The notes under the pieces were generated by a model that was not told the DNA's origin, made no database searches, and worked only from the letters and a program-made list of their open reading frames with translations. This document shows positions 1 through 9,006 of a stretch of DNA of 64,000 nucleotides, in pieces; within the stretch, counting starts at the first letter, position 1; each line of letters starts with the position of its first letter. Made by a program: the position numbers and the translations under genes. Source of the DNA: Marinomonas sp. THO17 (GTDB lineage Bacteria; Pseudomonadota; Gammaproteobacteria; Pseudomonadales; Marinomonadaceae); assembly GCF_040436405.1 (NCBI RefSeq), contig NZ_AP031575.1, positions 3,599,501 through 3,663,500 on the forward strand, given 5' to 3'.

Positions 1-1
1 T

Positions 2-1222
2 GTCGAGCGTTACGATGAAGAGATTGATAAGGGATGGTCAGCCAAAGCCCAGCAAAATCCTTATCTTGCATTGGAATTGTTGAGTAACAAGCGCAGTATT
101 CCTGTGTTTGCTAAAGATAACTTGCAGGATTTCGGCGATCTTGATGAATACGACACTTTATACATTGCAGAAAGTTCACTTATTGTCTCGGATCAGAATC
201 TGAGCACATTGCTTAAATGGGTTGAAGAGGGTGGATTTTTAATTGTATCTACGACATCGGCTTCTGATGCAAGGAATGATCGCCTGATGTCATTTTTCAA
301 CTTTAATCAAGAAACCTCCAATTACAATTATTTTGAGCAATTGTTTAAAGATGACAAAAGCGCCAATGATGAATCGCTTCAACATGGCGAAACCGATCAA
401 AAAAATTCTGAAGTCCTAGTGGATAATAGAACTAAATCAAAAGAGGAAGAAGCAAAAGAACAGATTAAGATAAGAGAGGCAACTCATGACGTTAATACAT
501 TAACGAATATTTCGTTTGAGGGTATGGAAGAAGTATTAAAAATTCTCTTTGATAAATCTGTTTCTCTCAATCATCCAGGGTTTAATGATGAAAATTGGCA
601 TAGTGATGAGTATCAGCTGAATTCGTGGAGTGGTAATGACAGTGCTGTAACCTTTGCTCAGCTCAATTATGGCAATGGAGTGGTTTCTATCATGGCTGGA
701 AATACAGTCTGGCAAAGCGACCATATCGATTTATTCGATCATGCTTATTTTTGGTTGCTGATGAGTGGTCAAGATAAAACTGGGATTCTATATGGTGCGA
801 ACATGCCATCCCTGTTTTCGATTATGAAAAAATACCTGCCTGAAATGCTATACAGCTCATTTGCCCTGTTATTTATTTGGTTGTGGTGGCGCATGAAGCG
901 CTTTGGCCCCACTCGTGAACTTGATATTCAAACTCGTCGTTCGTATTCAGAACATATCATAGCCTCCGCCGGTTTTTTCTGGCGCAGGCACTGGCAAGAC
1001 AAACTTCTTGAGCCTCTAAGAAATAGCGTAATGTCATTAGCGGAAGCCCGCATTGCTGGTTTTGATCTGGCAGATACTGAGGCGAAGTACCTTATGTTAT
1101 CCAAACAGAGTGGCTTGAGCGCATCGCAGGTGCATCACGCTTTTGAGAATAAAGCCCGTTTAAATCAGGATTTATTTATAAATACTGTCCAAGTCCTTCA
1201 ACGAATTAGAGAAAGCTTATGA
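2..1222 (+). CDS. DUF4350 domain-containing protein (5' partial)
   Basis: The reading frame is open from base 2, so the true start lies before the window; about 406 residues are visible. The N-terminal part has alternating beta/alpha character ([15 protein letters not shown]) like DUF4350 proteins, followed by a charged low-complexity stretch around visible residues 120-160 and one membrane segment around 280-300 ([12 protein letters not shown]), then a basic helical cytoplasmic tail. DUF4350 proteins usually sit in MoxR/DUF58 operons; their role is unknown but probably membrane-associated. The stop overlaps the moxR start by ATGA, so translation is likely coupled. Family call rests on context plus the pattern, not on a search. 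Confidence 0.75.
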   Translation, partial: VERYDEEIDKGWSAKAQQNPYLALELLSNKRSIPVFAKDNLQDFGDLDEYDTLYIAESSLIVSDQNLSTLLKWVEEGGFLIVSTTSASDARNDRLMSFFNFNQETSNYNYFEQLFKDDKSANDESLQHGETDQKNSEVLVDNRTKSKEEEAKEQIKIREATHDVNTLTNISFEGMEEVLKILFDKSVSLNHPGFNDENWHSDEYQLNSWSGNDSAVTFAQLNYGNGVVSIMAGNTVWQSDHIDLFDHAYFWLLMSGQDKTGILYGANMPSLFSIMKKYLPEMLYSSFALLFIWLWWRMKRFGPTRELDIQTRRSYSEHIIASAGFFWRRHWQDKLLEPLRNSVMSLAEARIAGFDLADTEAKYLMLSKQSGLSASQVHHAFENKARLNQDLFINTVQVLQRIRESL

Positions 1223-2229
1223 GTGAAGAGCAATTAAATAGTTTACCTACGCAAACTTCGGAGTCTGGAATGAGCTTTAAAGAAGCTCAGTCACTGGTAA
1301 ATCAGGTTCGTGACACGATTAATCGTGAACTTATTGGCCAGCAGGAAGTCGTTGATCAAGTTTTAATTACTCTGCTGTCCAATGGTCATGTACTGCTGGA
1401 AGGTGTTCCGGGTCTTGGTAAAACGCTACTGGTACGTTTGCTGGCGAACAGCTTCTCCGGTGATTTTAAACGAATTCAGTTTACACCTGATTTAATGCCT
1501 GCTGATGTCACTGGCCATGTCCTGTTTGATATGCAAGAAAACAATTTCAAAGTCAGACATGGTCCAGTGTTTACTAATCTGTTATTAGCAGATGAAATCA
1601 ACCGCGCTCCAGCAAAAACACAGGCCGCATTGCTTGAAGTTATGCAGGAACGACAGGTGACTTTGGAAGGAAAAGCCAAAGAACTTCCAACCCCTTTTAT
1701 GGTGTTGGCTACTCAAAATCCGATCGAACAGGAAGGGACGTATCCTTTGCCAGAAGCGCAGCTGGACAGATTTCTAATGAAGGTCGTTATTGATTACCCG
1801 ACTGAACAAGCCGAAATCGATCTGACCAAGTTGGTGACAACAGGTTTCATAGATGATCAGGATGCTTTTCAAAGCAATACTCATTTGCTGACTTCCGATC
1901 AGGTGAAAGCACTGCAAAAGGTTGTCGCCAATATCGTTGTTGATGATCAGGTTGTTGAGTACGCCGTCCGTCTGGTTCGATCAACACGAGAAACGACACT
2001 TTTGCAGCGCGGAGCGGGTACCAGAGCTTGTCTGGCATTAATCCGCAGTGCAAGAGCGCATGCTTTGCTACGAGGTTCCGATTTTGTTTTACCTGATGAC
2101 ATTAAAACGATGGCTTTTCCGGTGTTGCGTCACCGGGTTGCTTTGTCTGCAGATACTGAAATCGATGGCTTCAGTATAGATCAGGTACTGACCAAAATTC
2201 TGTCGAGTGTTGATGCGCCTCGCTTATGA
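1219..2229 (+). CDS. MoxR family AAA+ ATPase
   Basis: 336 residues, normal for MoxR proteins, which act as ATP-driven chaperones for VWA-domain partners. Visible motifs are Walker A GVPGLGKT (62-69), Walker B LLLADE (121-126), the [14 protein letters not shown] stretch and sensor 1 ATQNP (164-168), followed by an LDRF arginine-finger region and a lid domain. ATG overlaps the stop of the upstream DUF4350 gene, and its own stop overlaps the DUF58 start, giving a three-gene translationally coupled unit. The partner is presumably the DUF58 protein. Family assignment is secure; the cellular target is unknown. Confidence 0.95.
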   Translation: MSEEQLNSLPTQTSESGMSFKEAQSLVNQVRDTINRELIGQQEVVDQVLITLLSNGHVLLEGVPGLGKTLLVRLLANSFSGDFKRIQFTPDLMPADVTGHVLFDMQENNFKVRHGPVFTNLLLADEINRAPAKTQAALLEVMQERQVTLEGKAKELPTPFMVLATQNPIEQEGTYPLPEAQLDRFLMKVVIDYPTEQAEIDLTKLVTTGFIDDQDAFQSNTHLLTSDQVKALQKVVANIVVDDQVVEYAVRLVRSTRETTLLQRGAGTRACLALIRSARAHALLRGSDFVLPDDIKTMAFPVLRHRVALSADTEIDGFSIDQVLTKILSSVDAPRL

Positions 2230-3551
2230 AGCCAAGTAAAAAACTGATTAAAGTCCTCTTCGTTCTGACTGCCTTGGGTGGCTTGGTCTTCGCTGCTCGA
2301 TTATTTGGTCATGGCGAAGCACTGGCCGATTTATGGTGGTTGGCTGCTGCGATGGTTGTATTTGCCTGTATTTGGGATTTCTGGCGCCTGCCTAAGCGTT
2401 TTGAGCTGGAGATAGAAAGAGAGTTGCCCCACAACATGGCTTTGGGAGTTCGTAGTCAGATTGATATTACTCTTATCAATAAACACGACTTTCCATTAAA
2501 AATGGAGTTGACGGACTATTATCCTGACTGTGTTGATGCTGTTAATTTGCCGGTAGAGCTGGCGATCGAAGGCAATAGTAAAAAAGTGCTTTCTTACCAT
2601 GTACTGCCTGCTGTTCGGGGCGAGGCGGCTTTTGGTCAAACCTGGGTGATGATATTCAGTCAATTGGGATTATGGCAAAAAACGCAAAAACTTGGGATCC
2701 CAACCAGTACAAAGATATACCCAAATTTTGCGCCAATATTTCAGTCAGCGGGCATTGGTTTAGAGCATCAAATCGCCCAGATGGGCGTTCATATGCAGCA
2801 TCGCAGAGGCGAGGGTAGTGACTTTCATCAACTAAGAGAGTTTCGAGAAGGGGATTCACTTCGTCAGATTGATTGGAATGCAACTTCCCGCTATCGAAAA
2901 CCAATTTCTCGTGAATATCAGGATGAACAGGATCAGGAGGTGATTTTTTTACTGGACAGCGGTAGGAGTATGCGCAGTAAAGAAGAGGGCCGCATCAGTC
3001 ACTTTGATCATGCTTTGAATGCCTTAATTCTGACCAGTTATATCGCGTTAAGGCAAGGCGATGCGGTTGGCATCATGAGTTTTGGCAGCGAAAAGCGATA
3101 CATTGCACCGATGAAGAGTCCAACTCGAATTAACCATATTTTGAATCAACTTTACGATTTGCAAAGTGATTTAACAACCAGCGATTATCTTAGTGCGGCG
3201 CAACATTTTTTAAGCTATAGAAATAAGCGTGCTTTGGTGATTCTGATTACCAATGTACGAGAAGAAGATACCGATGACTTGGTGACTGCGACACGCCTGC
3301 TAAGCAATAAACATAAGGTCATGGTTGCCAGCCTTCGGGATATGTACTTCGATAATCTGCTGAGCAAACCAGTCAACTCGTTCAATGACGCTTTAAGCTA
3401 TTGTGGAACGCTGGATTCTTTTCAGCGCAGAAGTCGGTTGCTCAGCAAATTACAGAAATCCGGTGTCGTTGTCGCTGATTCAACACCCACCATGTTACAT
3501 ATTCAGTTGGTGAAAAAATATCTGTTCTTGAAACGCTGTAGTCGTTTTTAG
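2226..3551 (+). CDS. DUF58 domain-containing membrane protein
   Basis: 441 residues. Two hydrophobic segments at about 8-25 and 36-52 form an N-terminal hairpin anchor. The DUF58 signature is clear around 193-250: [18 protein letters not shown], then [10 protein letters not shown] and a VWA-like metal-site start LLDSGRSM. The remainder follows a VWA fold (ITNVREED further on). It starts in an ATGA overlap with moxR, which fits the usual DUF58-MoxR pairing in which the ATPase acts on the VWA-like protein. Function beyond that is unknown. The following genes are convergent, so the operon ends here. Confidence 0.92.
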   Translation: MKPSKKLIKVLFVLTALGGLVFAARLFGHGEALADLWWLAAAMVVFACIWDFWRLPKRFELEIERELPHNMALGVRSQIDITLINKHDFPLKMELTDYYPDCVDAVNLPVELAIEGNSKKVLSYHVLPAVRGEAAFGQTWVMIFSQLGLWQKTQKLGIPTSTKIYPNFAPIFQSAGIGLEHQIAQMGVHMQHRRGEGSDFHQLREFREGDSLRQIDWNATSRYRKPISREYQDEQDQEVIFLLDSGRSMRSKEEGRISHFDHALNALILTSYIALRQGDAVGIMSFGSEKRYIAPMKSPTRINHILNQLYDLQSDLTTSDYLSAAQHFLSYRNKRALVILITNVREEDTDDLVTATRLLSNKHKVMVASLRDMYFDNLLSKPVNSFNDALSYCGTLDSFQRRSRLLSKLQKSGVVVADSTPTMLHIQLVKKYLFLKRCSRF

Positions 3552-3707
3552 TTTTTGTTCGATACTCTTTGTTTTGATAGCGGACTGTTAGGCGATTTGA
3601 AGATGTATCTAAACGCTTTCTGATAGCTAATTAAATATCGCTCTGTGCCGCTAGATTGGTTCGTATTAAATTTCATTAGAAAGACGAACCAATCCAACAT
3701 CCTTTTA

Positions 3708-4865
3708 TCAATGACCAAATCTGTCTTGGTTAAAAACCACATCATCGCGGCCAATTTGGTGTATGTCGCGATGGCCGATAAAGGCCATTGTGAGTTCCGC
3801 TTCTTCGTGGAAAATCTCCAACATTCGGGTAACGCCGGCTTTGCCCATCGCACCTAAACCATAGACCATAGGGCGGCCAACCATGACGCCTTTGGCGCCA
3901 AGCGCTTTGGCGCGGATAATGTCTTGTCCACTGCGTACGCCACTGTCTAACCAGACTTCAATTTGATCGCCCACCGCGGTAACGATTTCGGGTAAAGTGG
4001 TGATGGAGGAACGCGCGCCATCCAATTGTCGGCCGCCATGGTTGGAAACAACAATCGCATCGGCACCGAGTTTGACGCACTCTTGGGCGTCTTCCACTTC
4101 CATGATGCCTTTGATAATGAGTGGGCCTTGCCAAAGATCGCGGAAGTAGCGAATGTCTTCCCAGCTGAGTTTGGTATCAAAGGAGCCAGCCGTCCATTTC
4201 ATTAGATCATTCATATCATCTACCCCAGTGGCGCAGCCTTGAATATTGCCAAACTCGCGATTTTGGGTTTTTAGCATAGTCATGGCCCAGCGTGGTCGAC
4301 GAGCAATGTCGATGATATTGGGGAGGGTTAATCGTGGTGGCGCTGTCATGCCGTTTCTGTGGTCAGCATGGCGACGGCCTATCATTTGTAGGTCCAAGGT
4401 CACGACCAGAGCGGAACAGCCTGCCGCTTTCGCTCGGTCAATGAGCTTCTTAGTGAAGTCACGGTCTTTTTGCACATAAAGTTGGAACCAGAAAGGCGAT
4501 TGGGTTTTGGCAGCCACGGCTTCGATGGAACAGATACTCATGGTGGATAGGGTAAAAGGCACACCAAACTCTTCAGCGGCTTGAGCGGCAAGAATTTCGC
4601 CATCGGCATGTTGCATGCCTAATAAGCCAACGGGCGCCAATGCCAATGGCATTTTGGCGTCTTGACCGACCAATTGAGTAGCAAGTGTGCGGGGTTCTAG
4701 ATCTCTGGCGACCCGTTGACGGAACAAAATATGTTGGAAGTCGGAGGTGTTCAATCCTAGCGTCTGTTGGCTCCAAGAGCCTGACTCGCAATAGCCCTGA
4801 AACATCTTGGGAACGCGTTTGTGATATAGTCGGCGTAAATCATTCAATTCGCAAATCAGACTCAT
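3708..4865 (-). CDS. lldD: FMN-dependent alpha-hydroxy-acid (L-lactate) dehydrogenase
   Basis: 385 residues, full length for the LldD/glycolate oxidase family, which oxidises L-lactate to pyruvate with FMN, usually at the inner membrane. The N-terminus (NDLRRLYHKRVPKMFQGY) is typical, as are LALAPVG, the LQMIGRRHAD loop, the catalytic SNHGGRQLDG with His276 and Arg279, and the phosphate-binding DSGVRSGQD and VMVGRP. It is convergent with the DUF58 operon and stands alone; upstream lies repeat-rich DNA. Exact substrate (lactate versus another 2-hydroxy acid) cannot be fixed from sequence. Several out-of-frame open frames over this gene were dismissed as shadows. Confidence 0.9.
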   Translation of the reverse strand: MSLICELNDLRRLYHKRVPKMFQGYCESGSWSQQTLGLNTSDFQHILFRQRVARDLEPRTLATQLVGQDAKMPLALAPVGLLGMQHADGEILAAQAAEEFGVPFTLSTMSICSIEAVAAKTQSPFWFQLYVQKDRDFTKKLIDRAKAAGCSALVVTLDLQMIGRRHADHRNGMTAPPRLTLPNIIDIARRPRWAMTMLKTQNREFGNIQGCATGVDDMNDLMKWTAGSFDTKLSWEDIRYFRDLWQGPLIIKGIMEVEDAQECVKLGADAIVVSNHGGRQLDGARSSITTLPEIVTAVGDQIEVWLDSGVRSGQDIIRAKALGAKGVMVGRPMVYGLGAMGKAGVTRMLEIFHEEAELTMAFIGHRDIHQIGRDDVVFNQDRFGH

Positions 4866-5640
4866 ATGTTTTCCTTATTTTGGTCGACTTTTTTTGCCTT
4901 AATGGTATCAGCTTTTTTCTCTACTCGGTATTCAGTTGGTTTTTCTCTCTACCCGGTATTTTGTGAGTTTCCTTTGAATGGCTTTGGTCGGGGGGATTTT
5001 TATTTCATTCTTCTTGCCCGATATTTTGTGAGTTTCCTTTGAATTGCTTTGGTTGGGGGGCTTTTTTTGGTTTTTCTTGCCCGAGGTTTGGGTATGTAAT
5101 TCTCATTGGCTTTGGTTAGGATGCTTTTTTCCGCCCTGCTAGGCGGGTAACTTTTGCCAAACGATGCAAAAGTAACCAAAAAATCTTTTGAGTCCTTTCG
5201 CACATTCAGGAACGTGTCGAGAGTTACCTCATGAAGCGAATTATCTCTTTTTACAGTAATACAATGTTTGAGGCTGTAAGTAGGTCTGTTAAGTGCAGTG
5301 TCGTCAGGTACTGCTATTTAGTTTTTATAAAGTGGTAGGTGGGAATACAATTTTGGTTTACAGTAAAAGTTGTATTTTGTTTTTTTATGGAACAAGCCTA
5401 TCTTTACTGTGCCTAAGGGTTCTTGGTTTTCCTCTGGTTGGCTTTGGTTGGGGGGCTTTTTTCCGCCTTTTAATTCTGGGGAAGGCTAGGCAGGTAACTT
5501 CTTTTCTTGAATTTAAGAGTAGCGCCACAAAAGTAACCAAAAAGTCGCTTTAATCCTTTCGCGCAATCAGGATCGCGTCGAGGGTTTTCACCAGTGGCTC
5601 ATTATCTCTTTTTACGTTTAAAAGGAGCTTGTTGATATTG
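4866..5640. repeat. Tandem and dispersed copies of repeat family G
   Basis: No convincing gene here. The stretch holds at least five diverged copies of one repeat (called G here): units begin near 4950, 5017, 5080 and 5409 with CCGAGGTTT or CCGGTATTT-like starts, continue through GGCTTTGGTTGGGGGGC and end in AAAGTAACCAAAAA and TCCTTTCGC...GTCGAG. The first three are tandem at about 65 bp. The 5072-5245 unit is repeated without visible difference at 7477-7650. Small open frames in it (GFGWGAFF-type) recur in each copy and are read as repeat artefacts. Other copies lie at 7429-7905, 9006-9235 and 9521-9600. Confidence 0.8.
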
Positions 5641-6022
5641 AATATAGGTCTGTGAAGCGCAGCGCTATCAGATATACCAAGTTTAGAGTTAGCAAAAACC
5701 AGCCTATCTATACTGTTTATTTTTCATCCTTCCCACATATTGCTCGTTTTGCCTAAAAAATAATCACAGTATTGCGCGTTTGCGCTGGTAGTAAAATAAG
5801 AAGTCTTTTAGTATCAATGGATAAGAATATTCACATTGCGCTATTTTTTTAGATATGACGCGCTGTGCTTACCTAAAAAAGATGAAATAACGCGCACGCT
5901 GGTTTTTTCAGTTTTGGATTTTGTGAATACCTTTATATAAGCATTACTTTTCAGTTGCTTATAAAAGTATTAACGAAATTTTGGAATTGTCTAAACGCGC
6001 ATGCGCACTATTAAAAATGTTA
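5641..6022 (+). repeat. R330 repeat, copy A, ending in a GTTA core
   Basis: A ~330-380 bp AT-rich unit found four times in this window (others near 7963-8215, 11483-11805, 13695-14055). Shared blocks are TTTATTTTTCATCC, TTAGTATCAATGGATAAGAATAT, ACGCGCACGCTGG, TTTTGGATTTTGTTAATAG, TATAAAAGTATTAACGAA and a right end AATTGTCTAAACGCGCATGC followed by GCACTATTAAAAAT and GTTA. The GCGCATGCGC palindrome lies 12-13 bp before the GTTA. Each copy ends directly before a cassette gene. The GTTA resembles the R' core of an integron attC site. Confidence 0.75.
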
Positions 6023-6046
6023 ACCCTTTGTAGCATCAAAGAATTT

Positions 6047-6571
6047 ATGGAAGCTGAAATACTTAATACACCTCCGATTTCAGGACAATACGAAGAGCAT
6101 GATTTTTCAATCTCTGGAAATACCTTATGGGTAAAATTCTTTGATTCAGAATATCTAGAATGGGTGGGTGTATTTAGCCAAAGTGGTTGGAGTTCTTTTA
6201 ATACGGTAGTCCGAGTGCCAAATGAAAAATTGTTTCTGGTTGTGGCGGGCGGCCAAGGTTACTTTGTTGACCCAAACAACAGGTCAATTGTTTCGCAAAC
6301 TGAGTGGGAAGGCATTAGTAACATCATTTTCAATGAAGCTGCTGGTGCCTTTGTCGCCACAGATGGGTTGTGTTTGGGTGTGTTCAAAGGCGCTTCTTCT
6401 ATATGGCACAGCGAGAGAATTTCTGCTGATGGAATATCTTTCACTGGCCAGGATGGTCATCTTGTAAAAGGTGTTTTAAATGACCTCACTACCGAAGGGT
6501 GTGAGTTTACTTTTAATGTAAATACCCGCGAGGTTGAAGCCAAATGGGTATTTTCAGAGAATTGGGGTTAA
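6047..6571 (+). CDS. Hypothetical beta-rich cassette protein
   Basis: About 174 residues from ATG 6047; the frame is open back to a TTG at 5981, but that part lies inside repeat R330, so 6047 or the ATG at 6017 is preferred. No clear Shine-Dalgarno. The protein is rich in short beta strands and aromatics (NTLWVKFF, WVGVFSQSGW, FLVVAGGQGYFVD, SIWHSERI, GCEFTFNVNTREVEAKWVF) without membrane segments or signal peptide, suggesting a soluble beta-sheet fold. I do not recognise the family. Its stop codon forms part of the following attC-like site, exactly as in integron gene cassettes. Confidence 0.7.
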   Translation: MEAEILNTPPISGQYEEHDFSISGNTLWVKFFDSEYLEWVGVFSQSGWSSFNTVVRVPNEKLFLVVAGGQGYFVDPNNRSIVSQTEWEGISNIIFNEAAGAFVATDGLCLGVFKGASSIWHSERISADGISFTGQDGHLVKGVLNDLTTEGCEFTFNVNTREVEAKWVFSENWG

Positions 6572-6658
6572 CAAAGTGGTCAACCGGACTCAGGTAAGCG
6601 TGGTTCGCTTCGCTCACAATACCACGCTTACCTCCGCTCGGTTACCACGGCGTTATAC
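6569..6658 (+). other. attC-like recombination site 1
   Basis: Starts with TAACAAAG overlapping the stop codon of the preceding gene and ends in CGGCGTTATAC. Outer arms GTGGTCAACCG (6576-6586) and CGGTTACCAC (6639-6648) pair with one extrahelical base; inner arms AGGTAAGCGTGGT (6592-6604) and ACCACGCTTACCT (6621-6633) are perfectly complementary. Length (~90 bp), imperfect palindrome, unpaired base and the GTTA core are the hallmarks of integron attC sites. Best preserved site of the array. Confidence 0.85.
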
Positions 6659-6709
6659 ACACCAAAAGTTCCACTGGCAGACTGTAACTCATAAGGTTAC
6701 AATGGGTGC

Positions 6710-6988
6710 ATGATTAAGAGTTTTATACATAAAGGCCTTCAGAAGTTTTACGCTAAAGGAATCACATCAGGAATTCAGAAGCAGCATGAAAATAAGCTTC
6801 GTTTAATTCTGTCCAATCTTGATCAAGCCGAAGCACCTGATGACATGGATTTACCCGGCCTTTATATGCATAAACTCAAAGGGAACAGAAATGATATCTG
6901 GTCTGTCCGGGTAAGTGGAAACTGGAGAGTTACATACCGCTTTGTTGGACGAGATGTTGAAATTGTTAATTACGAGGATTATCACTAA
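6710..6988 (+). CDS. higB: HigB/RelE-type toxin
   Basis: 92 residues, the size of HigB toxins of the RelE/ParE fold, ribosome-dependent mRNA nucleases. The pattern fits the family: N-terminal IKSFIHKGLQKFY, central LPGLYMHKLKGNRNDIWSVRVSGNWRV split over strands, and the end YRFVGRDVEIVNYEDYH with the conserved terminal region of HigB. It is followed at once by higA (TAATG overlap), toxin first, which is the higBA order. It sits 50 bp after attC-like site 1 and so behaves as a gene cassette. Toxin activity is inferred from family. Confidence 0.92.
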   Translation: MIKSFIHKGLQKFYAKGITSGIQKQHENKLRLILSNLDQAEAPDDMDLPGLYMHKLKGNRNDIWSVRVSGNWRVTYRFVGRDVEIVNYEDYH

Positions 6989-7284
6989 TGAACATGCATA
7001 ACCCTGCGCATCCCGGTGAGATACTCAAAGATCTTGTTATTGATACGTTAGAACTTACTATTACTGATGTAGCGCAACATTTAGATGTGAGCCGTAAAAC
7101 ATTATCGAAAGTTGTTAATGGCAAAGGGGCGATTACCCCAGAAATGGCACTTCGTCTTGAACTCGTTTTCGGTAAGCCTTCTGCGGCCCATTGGCTTCGT
7201 TTGCAAAACGCTTTTGATTTGTGGCAAACAAGGCAACATCAAAGCATTTTACATGTCTCACCCTATAATATGACGGCGGTATAA
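6988..7284 (+). CDS. higA: HigA-family antitoxin, XRE-type
   Basis: 98 residues with the HigA hallmark N-terminus NPAHPGEILKD and a helix-turn-helix (TDVAQHLDVSRKTLSKVVNGKGAITPEMALRLELVFG) around 28-65, then HWLRLQNAFDLWQ. It neutralises HigB and represses the operon. ATG overlaps the higB stop by one base (TAATG). Complete pair, no truncation. Toxin-antitoxin modules are frequent in large cassette arrays, where they may stabilise the array. Confidence 0.93.
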   Translation: MNMHNPAHPGEILKDLVIDTLELTITDVAQHLDVSRKTLSKVVNGKGAITPEMALRLELVFGKPSAAHWLRLQNAFDLWQTRQHQSILHVSPYNMTAV

Positions 7285-7480
7285 GACGCGCATAACCAAA
7301 TAATTAATCCGCTCACTTCGTTCGCTGGGACGCAGCATAGCTGCGCCAGTTATTGAAGCAGGAATAAGCATGAGCAAGGTACGAAAAGGCTGAGCACGAA
7401 GTGACCGCAAATTCACTTTTCCCGAGGTTTGGATATGTGCTTCTTATTGGCTTTGGTTGGGGGAGCTTTTTTTGGTTTTT
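7285..7480. repeat. Intergenic: T repeat copy 1 running into G repeat
   Basis: After higA comes a degenerate attC-like stretch (ATAACC near 7299, CTCACTTCGTTCGCTGG) and then repeat T: CGCAGCATAGCTGCG (7331-7345, a perfect hairpin with ATA loop), TTATTGAAGC, GAGCAAGGTACGAAAAGGCT and GAGCACGAAGTGACCGCAAA to about 7416. The same T unit follows the glutathione S-transferase gene at 8920-9006. In both cases T leads straight into a G repeat. No gene seen. Confidence 0.7.
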
Positions 7481-7650
7481 CTTGCCCGAGGTTTGGGTAT
7501 GTAATTCTCATTGGCTTTGGTTAGGATGCTTTTTTCCGCCCTGCTAGGCGGGTAACTTTTGCCAAACGATGCAAAAGTAACCAAAAAATCTTTTGAGTCC
7601 TTTCGCACATTCAGGAACGTGTCGAGAGTTACCTCATGAAGCGAATTATC
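7477..7650. repeat. G repeat, apparently identical to 5072-5245
   Basis: By eye every base from 7477 to 7650 matches 5072-5245 at a constant offset of 2405. It contains TTTCCGCCCTGCTAGGCGGG (a hairpin CCGCC...GGCGG), ACTTTTGCCAAACGATGCAA and AAGTAACCAAAAAATC. The lack of divergence, beside copies that differ at many positions, points to recent duplication or gene conversion. Confidence 0.85.
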
Positions 7651-7962
7651 CCTTTTTACGTAAAAAACATCTCATATCTGACGAACTCTCATGTTCCTTC
7701 CCCTTATGTCTTTAAGGGGAAGGTGAGGATGGGGTTAGTCCAGCAACCACAAATTCACTTTGCCTGAGGGTTTTTGATTTTCCTCTGATTGGCTTTGGTC
7801 GGGGGGCTTATTTCCGCCCTGCTAGGCGGGTAACTTTTGCCAAACGATGCAAAAGTAACCAAAAGATCTTTTGAGTCCTTTCGCACATTCAGGAACGTGT
7901 CGAGAATTTTTTGCTGATAGGCTTATTGCCTCTTTTTACAGTTAAACATTGTTTGAAGTTGC
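7651..7962. repeat. Hairpin module and another G repeat
   Basis: 7696-7723 is a perfect 10-bp inverted repeat (CCTTCCCCTT and AAGGGGAAGG, 8-base loop) followed by GTGAGGATGGGGT, a REP-like motif. A related block stands at 9275-9370. From 7760 to 7905 runs a further G repeat close to the 7477-7650 unit but with scattered changes. A 64-codon open frame starting at 7911 crosses into the R330 repeat and is not considered a gene. Confidence 0.6.
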
Positions 7963-8215
7963 AAGTAGGTCAGATAAGCGCAGCGCCATCAGACATAGCA
8001 TGTAGAGAGTCACCAAAAAACGGCGCGTCCATACAGTTTATTTTTCATCTTTTAGGGTGTTGCACGTTTGTATCAAGCAAGATCAAAAAAATGCGCGTTT
8101 TGTAGTGGCAAGAAATGAAGAAGCGTTTTAGTATCAATGGATAATAATATCCATAGCAAAGATGTCGCGCAGTGGATAATTGTTTAAACGCGCATGCGCA
8201 CTATTAAACTGTTAT
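7963..8215 (+). repeat. R330 repeat, copy B (shortened)
   Basis: Shares AGCGCAGCGCCATCAGACAT, GTAGAGAGTCACCAAAAAAC, TTTATTTTTCATC and TTTTAGTATCAATGGATAA with the other copies, lacks the internal ACGCGCACGCTGG-to-TATTAACGAA block, and ends in TTTAAACGCGCATGCGCACT, ATTAAACT and GTTAT (8211-8215). It stands directly before the glutathione S-transferase gene. Confidence 0.75.
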
Positions 8216-8237
8216 ATTTTTAGGGATAAATTTTAAT

Positions 8238-8879
8238 ATGAAGTTAGTTATAGGGAATAAAAATTATTCTTCATGGTCACTTCGTCCTTGGTTGTTGCTC
8301 CACTCTAATCGTATGGATTTTACAGAGGTGCATGAATCCCTAAGGCAAGACAATAGACGTAATCGTTTAGGGAAATATTCAGGGAGTTGTAAAGTACCTG
8401 TTTTAATCGATCGAGAGCTAACGATTTGGGACTCATTAGCAATATGTGAGTATATTTCAGAGACTTATCTTGAGGGTAAGGGGTGGCCGTTAGATCCAAG
8501 CTTAAGGGCAACGGCTAGGTCAATTTGTGCAGAAATGCACGCTGGCTTCAATTTATTAAGATCTGAGTTGCCAATGAATTGTCGCCATTCCAGCGAGCTG
8601 GTTTTATCTACATCTGCTATTGCTGATGTTCGTCGTATAGAATCAATATGGTCTGAGTATGCTCAAAAATCATCTAACGGCGGCTTATATTTATTCGGCG
8701 GTTTTAATATTGCGGATTGCTTTTATGCGCCGGTTGCACTCCGCTTTAGATCTTATGGCATTAAACTATCTGGCACAGCTGCTGAGTACCAAGAAAGTAT
8801 CTTAGCCCATCCGTCAGTTTGTGCTTGGGTGGCGCAGGCCGGCTCTGAATCAGAAGTAGTACCAGAAATTGAGGTTTAA
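8238..8879 (+). CDS. Glutathione S-transferase family protein
   Basis: 213 residues with an N-terminal thioredoxin-like domain: VIGNKNYSSWSLRPWLLL carries the likely catalytic serine, KVPVLIDRELTIWDSLAICEYI the cis-proline (VP) and the glutathione-binding DS pair, then an all-helical C-terminal domain with DCFYAPVALRF. GSTs conjugate or reduce electrophiles using glutathione. No RBS stands close to the ATG; an AGGGA lies about 13 bases away. It is placed as a cassette between R330 copy B and an interrupted attC-like site. Complete length for the family. Confidence 0.9.
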   Translation: MKLVIGNKNYSSWSLRPWLLLHSNRMDFTEVHESLRQDNRRNRLGKYSGSCKVPVLIDRELTIWDSLAICEYISETYLEGKGWPLDPSLRATARSICAEMHAGFNLLRSELPMNCRHSSELVLSTSAIADVRRIESIWSEYAQKSSNGGLYLFGGFNIADCFYAPVALRFRSYGIKLSGTAAEYQESILAHPSVCAWVAQAGSESEVVPEIEV

Positions 8880-9006
8880 CTAGAACAAGCGCATCACATC
8901 GCACCCTTCGCGTGATGGGCGCAGCATAGCTGCGCTGATTATTGAAGCTTTAATAGGCATGAGTAAGGTATGAAAAGGCTGAGCACGAAGTGACCGCAAA
9001 TTCACT
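8880..9006 (+). repeat. Interrupted attC-like site joined to T repeat copy 2
   Basis: Just after the GST stop stands AACAAGCGCATCAC (8883-8896), whose arm GCGCATCAC pairs with GTGATGGGCGC (8912-8922) with an extra G, exactly the two stems of an attC. Where the GTTA core should follow, the sequence instead runs into the T repeat CGCAGCATAGCTGCG (8920-8934) and on to GTGACCGCAAATTCACT. This is the clearest sign that T begins within an attC. Confidence 0.65.

Noticed and set aside
5293..5553. 86-codon open frame in repeat DNA
   Set aside because: It lies wholly inside G repeats, has no RBS and its GFGWG frame recurs in each copy.
7911..8105. 64-codon open frame before the GST gene
   Set aside because: Crosses the G/R330 junction and matches neither repeat consistently as protein.
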